Assembly (NCBI GenBank): GCA_025449115.1
Contig: JAHLKC010000139.1
Location: forward strand, 46,596 to 110,595
DNA: 64,000 nucleotides
Reading direction: 5' to 3'
DNA from: Chytridium lagenaria
Taxonomy: Eukaryota; Chytridiomycota; Chytridiomycetes; Chytridiales; Chytridiaceae
This document shows positions 12,400 through 26,658 of this stretch, piece after piece (within the stretch, counting starts at the first letter, position 1; the number at the start of each line of letters is the position of its first letter). The translations under genes were made by a program, and so were the position numbers. A model generated the notes under the pieces. That model had not been told where the DNA came from, made no database searches, and was given only the letters and a program-made list of their open reading frames with translations.

Positions 12400-13560
12400 T
12401 TTTATAAAGGTGGTGATGATTTGGTTGATGTCATTATTTAACATGGATACGATGTCGCAAAGGCAACATCCCGTCTTCTCCCTAAAGAAAACGATGGCGT
12501 CTCGGCCATGATTGGTGATGATTTGGTTTTTCATTAACATACGACTTTTTATTATAAATGTAGCAAAAGCGCGACATGATGATTTTTTTTCATTTGACAT
12601 ACGACTTTGTAATGTAGTAAAAGCGCGATATATGGAAGAAACCATCTTTGATCTTTTTTAGAACCCACTTCTGTAGGTTGTGGACGCGTCAAAGCTTTGA
12701 GCATCTTTCAAACCCCTCACATTCTTCCAATCCCAAGGTTTCAACTCCCTCTCCGTCTCCCCCTTCTTCTTCCTCTCGTCTTCCCCCGTCTTCTCTCCAA
12801 AGGAAACAATAGCGTCTCGGCCATTGGTGATGATTTGGTTTTCATTAACATACGACTTTATGAATGTAGCAAAAGCGCGATATATGGGAGAAACCATCTT
12901 TAATCTTGTTTCGAACCAACGTCTATAGGTTGTGGACGCGCCAAAGCTTTGAGCATCTTCAAACCCCTCACATTCTTCCAATCCCAAGGTTTCAACTCTC
13001 TCTCCGTCTCCCCCTTCTTCTTCCTCTCGTCTTCCCCGTCTGTTCTGCAAAGGAAACACTAGCGTCGGTGATGATTTTGTTTTCATTATTAACATACGAC
13101 TTTATGAATGTAGCAAAAGCGCGATGTGGGTGGAAGAAACCATCTTTAATCTTTTTTAGAACCCACTTCTGTAGGTTGTGGACGCGTCAAAGCTTTGAGC
13201 ATCTTCAAACCCCTCACATTCTTCCAATCCCAAGGTTTCAACTCTCTCTCCGTCTCCCCTTCTTCTTCCTCTCGTCTTCCCCCCGTCTGTTCTCCAAAGG
13301 AAACATAAGCGTCTCAGCCATCGGTGATGATTTTGTTTTCATTAACATACGACTTTATGAATGTAGTAAAAGCGCGGTATATGGAAGAAACCATCTTTAA
13401 TCTTTTTTAGAACCCACTTCTGTAGGTTGTGGACGCGTCAAAGCTTTGAGCATCTTCAAACCCCTCACATTCTTCCAATCCCAAGGTTTCAACTCTCTCT
13501 CCGTCTCCCCCTTCTTCTTCCTCTCGTCTTCCCCATCCCGTCTTCTCTCTGAAGGAAACA
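12400..13560. repeat. ~250-bp tandem repeat, four full units plus a diverged partial one
   Basis: The landmark GTTGTGGACGCG recurs at 12677, 12929, 13175 and 13426, giving unit lengths of 252, 246 and 251. Each unit contains the same C/T-rich block and the same TACGACTTTATGAATGTAG block. The unit at the high-coordinate end holds the 3' end of the minus-strand membrane-protein gene. The other units repeat that coding end plus flanking DNA, and two of them stay open together as one minus frame (12658-13095). A diverged fifth piece lies at 12400-12650. Confidence 0.9.
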
Positions 13561-14994
13561 CTAGCAAATCCGTCTCGGCATCCCAAGCCTCCAACAGCGT
13601 CTTCTCCTCCATTCTATAATCCACCACACCCTCCCTCACCATCATCACATCCCTCTCATCCGCTTGTCCAACCCATACCGCCAATTCCGCCGACTCATCC
13701 ATCATCCAAATCGAAGCCGCTATCCACACAAACAGCACCGAGATGGCGAACCCCGCGATCGACACCCCCATCGTCCACCCCATCGCCATCATCCATCGCG
13801 GACGATCAGGGGACGTCAATGAAGGTATCCCGGCTTCAAGGCCCGAGAACGACACTGGACACAATTGCCCTTGATGGAATGAACAATACGCCATGTAGTT
13901 GACCCAGAATAAACCTGTTGCTGAAAAGCCGAGAGAGGTTTCCATGGGGATGAGGAGGGGGACGGGATGGTGCGAGAGTTTAAGAATGACAACGTCCCAG
14001 GCTTGACGGGTTACGGCGGAGAAGAGGACGATGGTACCGACGATCAGGAGGACGAGGTTGTAGATTCCGAGGATGGGGATGTGGGTTGCGCCTGTTGCCC
14101 AGTAGAGGCGTGGAAGAAGATGGGGGTGACGGTGGAGAAGGACATGTTGCCGGGATGGATGTAAAAGGTGTAGAAGATGTGTAGGGCGACGATATGATGA
14201 AGTGCTGACGGGATGTCAATGTTCAAGAGGGAGATGCCTCACACTTACCCATCGCTGGATATTTTGTAATAATGGATGTTGCCACCATTTCGACAATATA
14301 AAAGATGCTGTGAACGCCTAACCCATACTTGAATATCAGAAACACGACTTTTGGGTTGATGAGTGATGCTAGGGGTGTTCCGAGCAGTTGTTTTCGTTCC
14401 GATGGGAACCTTGTGGATGGGACCATTCTACCGCGAACAAAACACCAGAGAAGGATGAATGCGCAAATGACGATCCAGATGCAGTTGAATGCAATGTGCC
14501 AGGAGTCTGGGAACATCATGTCATCGCTGACGCTCGGCGATGCAAAGGTTTCAGAGTTATGGGATGCCATTGTTGCTGAAATTTTGACCAAATACGCACA
14601 TGCTTTGTACTGGTTCGAGGCAACATTCCGTAGGGATTGGTGCAATATAACATGGGAGGAGAGTTTGCGGTATAGATCGTAGTCATGTTGCGACGATTAT
14701 CGGCAAACTCGACAATAACATTGGACGATTCGTAGATGCCGTTTTCGCTGTAAAGCTGCACATTAATTACAGCCAGGTTTCGTCACATCATAGGCTGCTA
14801 CTAAAATGATGGAGAGTGTTCAGGGCCTGCAGCCTAAAGGGATTTTGGATGCCGACAGACGGAATGAGAGATTAGTGGTAGCCTTACGGAGCAGATATCA
14901 AGGTAGATGGGATAGGTATCAAGACGCATCCATGCAGCGTTGAAAATGATTGAGAACGAGTCAAACGGCGGACATAGTTGGGGTGGTGGCTTCT
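13397..14994 (-). CDS. Polytopic membrane protein with luminal N-terminal segment
   Basis: I do not recognise the family with confidence. Reading the minus strand, exons about 14994-14889, about 14790-14610, 14570s-14249 and 14204-13397 are joined by short introns (one of 44 bases at 14205-14248; one of about 35). An N-terminal non-membrane segment (YSENGIYESSNVIVEFADN) is followed by several hydrophobic helices, such as IAFNCIWIVICAFILLWCFV, GIYNLVLLIVGTIVLFSAV and IAGFAISVLFVWIAASIWMM. A His-His pair (ALHHIVALHIFYTFYI) recalls TLC-domain proteins, but this is weak. The C terminus is charged and lies in the tandem repeat. One frame break occurs near 14110. The start codon is not located; exons beyond 14889 are uncertain. 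Confidence 0.55.
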
Positions 14995-15754
14995 CTATTC
15001 AGGAGGTCGAAGGAAAGGACGGAGCCGGCATGCGGTTTTCAAAGGAATGGAGGGCGACTCAGCATCCACACTTCAACCGATTATGGATAACGCACCGCTT
15101 TTGATACAGCAACCAAAGTTTAGAATGGAAGAATCGACCTATTTGAGCGCAATATTCAAAGGTGCGCATCATACCAGGATATCAACCGGAACGTGATCTT
15201 GGGGAAGCCTGTGCCAAGGAGGGGTAAAGCTTCAGTGAACCCATCCTGTACCTGCTGGATGCGAATGCCTACGAGGAACAACACGTCCCAATGGCCATGT
15301 CTATGCAGTTTGAATAGTATAATAATTAATACCTTATGGCTCTGATGACCTTCCATTTCATTCATTTACATTCATTCATTTAAATATTGATTGTTACATT
15401 GTATTCCAGAATAACCATTATTCCCACACCGCATGGATTTTGTTTAATGTTGAAGTAAATATTTATTAATATTTATTTATTAATATTCAATTAACAATCA
15501 TTAATTACTGTCTATTAGTGTGACACATTTGAATATTAGAGTGTATCGGACTGTATCGGACATGACCGTTCCAACCCCTGGTCGAAAATAAAAAAGTCAT
15601 TTATATAGTCTCAGCAACACCACCAGGGTTGTGAAAAGTGGTTGCCCATCCCGCCAGCCTCGACCCCACGCCTTTGATCAAAAACACTCTGGCGTTGGTC
15701 CAAAACACGCAACTCTAGAGCCACTGTGTTTGGGCGTCATTGTCCAAAGGAGAA
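14995..15754. other. Intergenic
   Basis: Very AT-rich from 15360 to 15560, with TTTATTAATA-type repeats and a doubled TGTATCGGAC at 15541. Short open frames on both strands at 14978-15365 are not convincing. Confidence 0.6.
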
Positions 15755-18242
15755 AATGGTTCACATCCTTCCCCTCGTCGCTGTCCTTGGCACACTGAGC
15801 TTCATCACTGTCACCGCCGGTGTTTGTGGCTCTAGTAAAGTGGAATCAGAAACGATTAAAAAAGCAAAGAGGGCTTGGAGAGGAGGTGAACCTTGAGGGG
15901 GTGCGACACGATGTTAGGCTGGAAGTGACTGCAGAGGAACTGCGAGAGAGGGCGGTGGAGCAATGGAGGAGGGAGACTGAGAGTGAATTCTTGAAATACA
16001 ATGGGGTGACGAGTACCAGCACGATGGTACAAGACCAGATGGCCGCACTGGCAGGAAGAAGCGTCGACACCTTTGCTGGAAATCAAGATGGCCAAGAGTC
16101 GATACCAACAAGATATCTAAGAAAGGATTCCAACAGTCCTGGAATGAACAGCTTCACAGTGCGTTATATTTTTTTTATATCTGCTTGCATCATTCTTCCA
16201 TCCTACTTGAATGCTTCACATGCTCATCCACATCCAAGCAGGCAATCAGGATCCCACCTTCTCCTCTTCATGTTGAGAGTGTAGCTTCACCACGGCCCTC
16301 CGAAACTCCGTCTATTAACGACTCATCGAACTCCGCCCAAAGATACGTCCCCCAACGCCTCAAGAAAGGCATTTCTCGTCTCTTTGTCCAGCCGCCCATC
16401 AATGGAATGCCGGACAAGGATGTCGAATCTCCAAGCATCCGCAATATCGCCGTCAGTGCAGACTCCCCAGACCCGCCATCGTCACCTACTTTATCAGCAC
16501 CCAGGACGGACTGGTCATCAGAAGGATCCAGTGTTTCCATGTCGGCGTTGGGATGTTTAGATCCAGAGATATTGAGGGACGCGGAGGGATGGGCTATTCA
16601 TCGGCTTCGTCTTCAGTGTCGTCCACATCGTCCACATTGTTGGTGGGGACCACGGTGCAGGGTGCCAGTGCAGTCAAGGCGGATTTCTATGATTCGAATG
16701 ACAACAAGCAGTGTTGATGTACCATGCGGAAAACAAGCACGAGGAAACACATTGCATGATGGTGTGGGTGACGTGGGGACGGTGGCGAGGATGGCAAGGG
16801 AAGCTGCCGATACTAAAGTTGGAGCTACTACAACGGAAGCGGACGTGATGGCTATGTACGTCCAGACGCCTTCCAATACTGCAGAATCAATGAAGGAGAG
16901 CATTGCTTTGGTCTGTAAAGAAAGAGCGCTGGACCCATTTTTCAAATCGGCTGTACGTGGGGTGGAAGATAATGGCGGAGATCCGGGAAAAGGAGGGTTA
17001 GACCACGGTCCGTTAGGCGAGATAGCCTTATTGGAAGCTCAACAAAGCCTCAAATTTTAAAAGAGACGACATGCAGGGCTTCACCACTCGACTCCAAGGC
17101 GTCTGTATTGCCTAGATCGATCACTGCAAATACAATAGAGCCCGAAAAGACCAACGCTGGACCGACACGACCTTTCACCGCTTCAGTGCTGGCAACTCGG
17201 CACAAATTGCGTCCTCTGGATGGGTTGGAATCCTCACGGACTTTACGGGGGAACACGCCGACGCGGCGTCATGTTGCTGCTGGAGGGAGGACTGGTGTGA
17301 GGGGGGCGTCGACAGATGCTTTGATGTCGAAATTAGACTCTATCGCTGCACAAGCAGCCGCAGCGGCAGCGGAGATTGGGACGAGGAAGATGTGAGCAGG
17401 TGGCGGGTGGATCATGGGAGGGAGGGGAAGAGTGTGGCAGGGATTGGGGTTTTAGGAGTTGAGGAAGCTAAAAGGAAAGGGTCGGCAGTGTCTGAGATTG
17501 GTACCATGGGTGATGATGGTAGGTTACGGGCTTTGGAATCACCGGGGACACCAAAGGGAAGCCTTGCATGGGGTGCGCTCGACCTTGACGGTTTGGAAAA
17601 GCCTTGCAGGTCAAAGATGCCATTGGGATCCCCATCATCTGCATCACCGCCAGCATGTGGATTGATAGGAACGCCAACATCACCCAGTCGGAGGGCGTCG
17701 TTGGGCGGACGGCGGCTAGACGGAGAAGCCTTACTGGCGGGATAACCACATTACCACCACAAACGGTTGCGTCATCTCTGTGTCATTCATCATTGTCTTT
17801 GTCGGCAGCAGGATCTACCGTTACTGGACGGAACTCAGCTTGGACTGGTGGGGGACGGCATCAGACTTCAAGCGGTCTTGGTTCTGGTGTTGGGAGTACG
17901 TGTCCTTTGACGGTGTCAGGAAACATCAACGCGTGATGCCACCAACGGTCGTGACGGCTGGTGTGAGGGCTGTTGTGGAGCCTAACAGCAGTCCATCTCC
18001 ATTGAGTCAAGGACGCTTATCACCTGTGTCGTTTATGCCGATGGGAGGGCATGGACGTCGCGAACAGCGTCACCGCCGCATCGTTTTTTCAAGCTGGGAC
18101 GTCTTTGTCAACTTGTCCGCATCAACGATATTCATACCGTGGAGATGTGATGGGGGATGGGGCGTTGGGGAGGTTGGCGTCTGACGTGGATGCGGTTTCT
18201 CAGCATGATGTGTGTTTCATCATCATCCTCCGCCTGTTGTGA
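15755..18242 (+). CDS. Single-pass membrane protein with Ser/Pro-rich tail, unrecognised
   Basis: The ATG at 15755 opens a hydrophobic N terminus (MVHILPLVAVLGTLSFITV), followed after a one-base shift near 15825 by a basic stretch (NQKRLKKQRG). This reads as a signal-anchor. A charged helix-like region (AEELRERAVEQWRRETE) follows. An intron at 16159-16241 is supported by frame continuity. The rest is Ser/Pro/Gly/Ala-rich and looks disordered. The protein-like reading changes frame near 16560, 16710, 17060, 17400, 17640, 17930 and 18050, so the true C terminus and whether all of this is one gene are uncertain. No domain recognised. Confidence 0.45.
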
Positions 18243-19825
18243 AGGTCGGCTTTGGTATCCCCTGATGGTGTTGCGAGCGGGGATTTATTGATGGGATGAA
18301 GGGGGAGGGTGTGGTGCTGAATACTGTGGATCGATTGGGAAATTGTGGAGCAAAGACGTTGTTGTTGGTGAATGGGGATGGTGGAGGGATGTAGTGGTGA
18401 TTGAAAGTATTTTCTATGGATTTCTTTACCCCACTGCCACGTCGATATTGTGGTTTTTTTACTTTATACCGTGTATGATACATTTCAACCCGCACGTTCT
18501 TGTTTTTTATTCTTTTCCCCTCTAATTTCACGAACATATGTCGTCGGTTTTGTTTTTGGGTCGCTTATTTATTTTTCGTTTCTTGATTGGTGATAATGTG
18601 GTATCGGGGTCAAATTGCGACAGGAGTGTAAAAACCGAAACTGTGAATGAAATAAAGTGTCGTTGTGTTTTATCGCCTTGAAAAATGTCCTTTTTTATTT
18701 CGTCAATGATTCTCGGAGCTATTTTTTAGGCACCGCGGAGGCAATGGAACGGAATTTTGATTGTGACGCCGACTGTAAAAAGGAAGGACGGCTTTTATGG
18801 ATTGACCGTGACGTTTTACAACAACAGAATTCGTCTTTGAATAAAGTCCCATATCGTTCATAGTCATAGATGAGAGAAACGTTGTGAATGCAGATTAGAG
18901 AACAAGGACTTTGTATGAGTGATGCGTAAAGCCAATCCTCATATCTAATTCCTCGTAATCCCTAAGGGATGTCATGAACGAAAGCATCCTCTTAACCATG
19001 TTTCATGTTCTTTCAGTTTTTAAGGTGATGACGAAAACGCTTCACCTTGTTGGCGAATCTGCCGTTGTGAGGTCATCAAAGTGCTGCTGGTTAACGAGTT
19101 TATTGTATTCAGTGAGCAGCAGCTTAGTTCTGCTGATTGAACAATGAAGCTGCAGACGTTATCGCAATTGCTCTCGTTAGACGGAATGGCGATGAATGCA
19201 GCCAGGATGTCCACGGTAGCGGCTGAGTAGGAACACATACAGCCGAGATGCTGCGAAATGCGTTCAATACAGCCGAGATGCTGCGAAATGCCTTCCTATC
19301 TCATCTCATCGAAATTTTTTGGAATTCATTTAGTTGAAGAATCCTTTCAGAGTTCTGACGAAAACACTGTCATTCAAAGCAAGCGCATTTACGCACTGTA
19401 AGTCTCCTCTTGGCGTGTTTCAGGATGATGAAACGTCGGCGTGGGATGGGTCTCATTGGGGATTGTTGGGGGTGGGGTGAAGGCCATGACTGCGTTTACT
19501 GAGGAGCCGGTGGCAGTCAGACGCCGGTTGACGCCGACAGCATGGGTAGGGATCAAAACGGATCAGACAAAGAGCTGGACGGGTGGATGGTTGATGTGAA
19601 AGAAAAGATAGAGAGATGGATATTGAGCGGAGTGATCCATACATGAAGATGGCAGATGGTCCCTTTTGCTTCCCGTCTTCTTCAAGTGCTTCTCCCCCGT
19701 AGTCATCCGTCCTTCTCTTTTCTTGTCTTGCCTGGCTCGTCTTCTCCCTATGCTGTCGCTAATGCCATCTATCTGTGCTTAGCATCTCTTTCTTAGCTTT
19801 CTGCCTCGACGACCAATTGTGAGTC
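18243..19825. other. Intergenic, includes the isomerase promoter
   Basis: No convincing gene. A 30-base tandem duplication lies at 19237-19292. The last 150 bases before 19826 are C/T-rich, as expected of a fungal housekeeping promoter or leader. No clear TATA box seen. Confidence 0.6.
19237..19292. repeat. 30-bp tandem duplication
   Basis: Two nearly identical copies of a unit beginning ATACAGCCGAGATGCTGCG. Confidence 0.85.
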
Positions 19826-21778
<1,953 letters not shown>

Positions 21779-22458
21779 GGACCCTCCCACGACAAATATC
21801 TCAATTTTGTTTTTGTGGAAATGCTCTTTTGTTTTCCGTTTTTTTTGTATGCCACTTTCTTTTTTTCTTTTTTGTGTTCATTTGTTGTCAAGGCTCTGCG
21901 TGGCCCTTGGTTCCTCTTCCTTCTTGCCTCATTGCGTTCCTGGTTTTAGCTACTTGGATGGGTAAAAAGCGAATAAACGAGATTCTTTTTTTTTTTGCGT
22001 TTTGGTTAGTTTGGCGAATAAATATGTGCGTATTCCATTGTTTTGATTAAGTAAGCAGACAATGGAATAATTTAGAGAAGAAAAAAAAGAAGGAACGACT
22101 AACTGGGATTTTTCTCTTTTTTTTCTATTGGTGTTAAAGTTATAGTAACTGGTGAGGCCTGCAGTAAATGCATGTTTTTATTTTTCCAATGCTAAACCGG
22201 ATGAAAAAGGATGGGAAAACGCGTCATAGTGATGATTTTTCTTACAGTATATTCCAATAAATTAGAATTCCCATTTCTTGCTGGAAGCTGATAAATGATC
22301 TATTTAGGCATATTTATGTTTATTACTCTTTGTTCCGTTACGTGTTTGGAGTGATTTTCGGCAGACTGGCCGTAATCTAAGAGGTGACTAGCGGCTGTCT
22401 GCATCGATAGTTTTAAAACCTCATCATGGTAAACCAACATTTATGGGTTGCTCTATTT
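21779..22458. other. Intergenic between convergent genes
   Basis: The isomerase 3' region is T-rich. AT-rich DNA follows up to the end of the minus-strand LRR-SAM gene. No gene seen. Confidence 0.7.
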
Positions 22459-24307
22459 CTACTTTGTATACTCTGGAAGCACCGGCCCCTCCCCAGATGT
22501 TCCTGGCTCCCTCACCCGTTCCAAAACTTCCATGAGGTCATCATACACGTTCCGCGATATCCCATAACCTCAGGGCTCGAGTTAGATAATTCCATGAGGA
22601 CCTTCCCATCGACTTTATGTTCTACGCAACAAATCAATAACCTTCTACAAAAAAAACACAAAAACATACCTTTTATCATTTTTACAATATTCTCACCTAC
22701 TCCAACCCCTCTCACCCTCTGCACAACTTCCTCAACAGTCCAACCCGCCATCCCATACCTCGCTTCCTCCTCCTCTGCCTTCCTCAACCAAGCCGGATCA
22801 ATGCTTTTCCCAGTCATCAAAGGCGGACGCGCCGATAACGCCCATTTCGAGTCCACCGAAAAACGACGACGATCAAGTTGTTCAGTGATGGACGAAAAAC
22901 GCGGGGGTGGTTGAAGGGAATGACGGGGGTGGCGAGGGGGGGCTTGAAGGGAATGACGGGGGTGGCGTGGGGGTGGGATTGGGGTCACGATGGGGTGGTG
23001 GGAGGTTCGTTGAACACGTGAGGAGAGGGAGTGGGGAATGTTTGAGAAGAGTTTGAGGAGAAACGTGGAGTGTTGATGAGGCTTGATTCGCGTAGATATC
23101 AGATAAATAGATTTGTCTCTTGATATAGGACTCGCTGTTTGGTGTCTCCAATTCAACCGCATTCGTTCTAGTGCGGACGGTATCCCCTCCCGACACTGAT
23201 GCTGGTGGCCTCGGTTCGATACGTCGCTCGACAGGTTGCGACGCTACCCCGTTCATGTTTTCATCTGGGACCTCCACCGTCGTCAACATGATCCATCATC
23301 TTCATCTTTATCGCGTTTTCGGCGCCTCATGATGAGAAAAGTAGCGATAAAAATGATAAGGAGGAGGAAGATGCCCACGGTTATAGAGATGATTAAAATG
23401 AATTCATTTCCTGATGGAGATGGAGTTGAGGATGGTGAGGATGGTGAGGCTGGGACACTCGTGGTGGTAACGGTGTCGGTTGCGGATTTTAGGAGGGTGG
23501 TGCATTCAGATTCGGAACGTTGCCGGCTGGCGGAGAGAGGATATTTAGATATGAAAGAAGGGCGGTTGACTTACAATAAACTAATTCTATCTGTAGGCAC
23601 GCGGGAATAGTTGACTGATAAGCAGTTATTGGAGATATCACTGTATGTCAAAGTCAGTAAACATAGTCACGTCCCATGTGAAAAGAAACACTTACAAATC
23701 GCCTTGCGAACTTTCCTCCAACACCAACTCATAAACCCAATCCGGAACAGTTCCCGTAAACAAATTCCCATCAATCCTAAACGCTTGCGTAAGTCTCGGC
23801 AACCTTTCCAATCCACCCCTCATCCGTCCCCTCCGTTCCTCCCATACAAAAAAACCACATTCAGCTCCCTCATCTCCGCAAACGATTCCGGTATCTCCCC
23901 CTCAAGGTCTGTCAACCCCGCATAGAATTCCGTCAACCCTTTGAAAGCAGGTACACGTCCGCTAAAGGCCGTCCCACCGATAGATAGGGATTTGAGGTTA
24001 GGTAGGGACAGGAGAGGGGTGAGGTCGGCATTCAGGAGGGGTTGTAGCTGAGATCAAGGGTTGTGAGGGTGGTGAGAGATGTGAGCGGGGATAGGGAGTT
24101 GGTTGTTAGACCGGTGTTGTTGAGACGTAGTACGGTCAATGCGCCTGATGCGTCACAGATGATGGTGATTTGACGGGGAGTTGTGACGTTACAGCAGGGG
24201 GAAGGGATTGGGGTTGTTGATTTAAAGGTGGATTGGATGACGGCGCATCCGTCGACAGAGGACATGATGGGGGGAAACTTGAGCTGCCACGAACACGAAA
24301 TAAGCAC
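22459..24307 (-). CDS. LRR ectodomain - TM - SAM receptor-like protein, copy A
   Basis: Predicted cell-surface protein. From the N terminus (24307 downwards): a Cys-containing cap, leucine-rich repeats (LTVLRLNNTGL, LTTLTTLDLSYNP, LKSLSIGGTAFSGRVP, LTDLEGEIPESF, FRIDGNLFTGTVPDWVYEL), and a C-terminal cap exon ending in DISNNCLSVNYSRVP. After an intron come a Thr/Ser/Pro stalk, one helix (FILIISITVGIFLLLIIFI) with a basic stop-transfer (MRRRKR), and a long Pro/Ser/His-rich tail. The tail ends in a SAM-like domain (WTVEEVVQRVR ... HKVDGKVLMEL) split by a 52-base intron. Frame breaks lie near 24045, 23830, 23290 and 22530; the last moves the stop from 22512 to about 22459. No kinase domain is present. 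No signal peptide is seen, so a first exon may be missing. Confidence 0.75.
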
Positions 24308-24604
24308 TTAAATGAACAGAAGCACAAAGGTTTCTGCAGTTGTAGAACACAAGAAGCATCCTTTGGCGCTTAGTTTTTGAAACCCTATATTTATATAGTA
24401 ACCATGAACACGAATTTTAATTAACTGGTATAGAACACAAAGGTTGTAGAGCACAAGAAGCACCCGTCGGCGCAATTATTTTTGTGTTTTTGGGCTCAAG
24501 CACAGAACAAAACGCGTAATGAAGTAAGTAACCACGTCAAGAAGCCAACGCGTATATATAATATGTTTATTACGTTCATAGAAAGCTCTGCCAACGTTTT
24601 CTTT
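24308..24604. other. Short spacer between LRR-SAM paralogues
   Basis: AT-rich, with a diverged direct repeat of AGCACAAAGGTTTCTGCAG and AACACAAAGGTTGTAGAGCA blocks around 24321 and 24434. Probably the promoter of copy A. Confidence 0.5.
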
Positions 24605-26658
24605 TCAGTTTTTTGGTGAATACTGCGGAAGGGTGGACGGCATACGCACTTCTGCTTTACATCGAATCACAAGTTGGACGAGAGTGTCCTTGAGATGTGG
24701 AGGGAACGCCATGTCGTGGCCTTGGAAGTTTGACTCTGAAGCTCTCATAAGGGACCGCCCATCGACACGATAATCTATGTAGAAATTTAGGAATCAATAT
24801 AAAAAAAAATAGTCTAAGAGAAACAACCCACCTTGAATTTGCGAGACCAATTCCTCTCCCATAGCCAACTCCCTAACCTTTCCAGCAACTTCATCCACTG
24901 TCCATTCTTCCATTAACTTGCTGCTTGCTCGAACATACATCTGCTCCTCCTCTGCTTTCCGTAACCACGCTGGACCATCAGCTCCCATATACCCCGGCGG
25001 CGCATTCGAACCCCACCGCCATATCTGCCTTTCGATCAATACCGTAGTTATGAATCAGGGGGTTAGATTCAGACGGTGAACGCGCCGACGATGATGGGGA
25101 TGACATGATCGAGTGATTGGGGAAGGCCGTGTGAGGATCCTCTAAGTTGGAGATACGGGGTGGGCCGTAGATGCCGGAGAAGAGCGGAGATACTGAATTG
25201 TCGGCTAGGGATGCGGAGGTGGCTGAGGATGGCGCGACGGCTATTTGGGTTGGCATGGGAGAGATGACCGAATGAGGAGGGTAAGAAGCAGGTCTTGAAG
25301 GGTCGCCCAAAGCATTCTGGCCAACATCTTGATGAGTGTTGAACCTTTGATCCGAATCGGGATGGTGAGCGATATGAACTTTTTGAACACTTCCTTTATG
25401 TTGGCCCGATGTAGGAGGGATGAAGGTGGTGACGGGGATGCTTGATTTTCCTTGAGAATGTTGCCGTCTTCTATAGAGGAATAGGGCGATGAAAATTCCT
25501 AGCCCAATGAAGAGAATCCGCCGACTATGGAGAACACGAGGGTAAGGTTGACAGATGAGGATGAAGATGAAGAAGTCGTTGGTGATGTAGTTTGACTTGG
25601 AGTATTGGCGGGTAAGGTAGAATTTGTTTGGGTATTTGGTGATACTGTTGATGATGGTCGTGGTCGTGGTCGTGTGTTAGTGGACTGACTGGACCCGCAT
25701 GCCGATGCGGAACGTTGCTGGCTGTTTTGAAAGTAACATTAACATTTTAAACAAGTAATGAATGAGCAAATTGGGATATAGGAGATCTGCAATTTTCACT
25801 TACAATAATCCCGCAAGGTTTGGTGGGGACTCTAGAAAAGTCAACGTCCAAGCAGTTTCTGGATATATCACTGTAAAATACAGATTTAATAAAGACTCTG
25901 TAAGCAAAATTTGATGAAAAGAAACAAGGATAACGACACCCCGTATTAGTAGGTATACATACAAATCTCCGCTCGCGGCGGTCGATGCCAGGGTATACAT
26001 CCAACTGGGTACAGCGCCAGTAAAGAGGTTTCCATCAATCTTGAGTCCCCTTGCAACCCGAGGAAGCTGATCCAAAGACCCCCTCATCTTGCCCGTCAAT
26101 CCATTGGCTTGCAAGAATAAGGTGTTCAAGGACGTCATTCGCTCAAAGGATCTAGGAATTTCTCCTTCGATATCTGTGAGTCCGACATAATTTCGGCGAG
26201 ATTTGCAAGGCCGCCTAAAGACGAAGGAGACGACCTTGGAGACCTAGTTTAACAAGTCCGGGAGAGATATATAATTGCGTTAGAAAAGGGATCGTGGAAT
26301 GAAGGTAAAAAAACAAAGAAGTAAATGTACCTGTTGCAACCCAGAGATAAAGACCTCAGATTTGGAAACGCCGTGGCAATAAACTCGAGAGAGTCAATAA
26401 TTAGGCAGGGTTGTTGCTCAGGTCAAGCACCTCAAGGGACGCGAGTGGATTGAGAGAGGCCAGGGATGAGGTGGATGTGAAGGAAAGATTAAAGTTGCTT
26501 ATCCTCAGAGTAGTCAATGCGCCAGCAGAGTTGCATCCAATGTCCAGTCTCCCATCGGATGTTGAGTAGCCGCAACAGTTGGTGGGGATGACTGATGTCG
26601 GCAGAGAGAATGTGTTGCGGATGGTGCGGCATGCATTGACACTGTTTCTTGTAGACAT
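24605..26658 (-). CDS. LRR ectodomain - TM - SAM receptor-like protein, copy B
   Basis: Tandem paralogue of the downstream gene with the same exon plan. From 26658: a cap with a Cys pair (TNCCGYS), leucine-rich repeats (LTTLRISNFNLSF, LASLEVLDLSNNP, TDIEGEIPRSF, TSLNTLFLQANGLTGKM, LKIDGNLFTGAVPSWMYTL), a cap exon (DISRNCLDVDFSRVP) and a long Thr/Ser/Pro stalk. The helix (LTLVFSIVGG, then GLGIFIALFLYRRR) is followed by a Ser/Pro/His tail and a SAM-like domain (WTVDEVAGKVRELAMGEELV, then DYRVDGRSLM) split by an intron at the same place as in copy A. It ends at 24605. Frame breaks lie near 26402 (a T missing), 26200, 25520 and 25030. The ligand is unknown. SAM domains typically self-associate or bind other SAM proteins, so a scaffold or signalling role is inferred. 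Confidence 0.78.

Noticed and set aside
12658..13095. 145-codon minus open frame
   Set aside because: It is two copies of the tandem repeat read through; a by-product of repetition rather than a separate gene.
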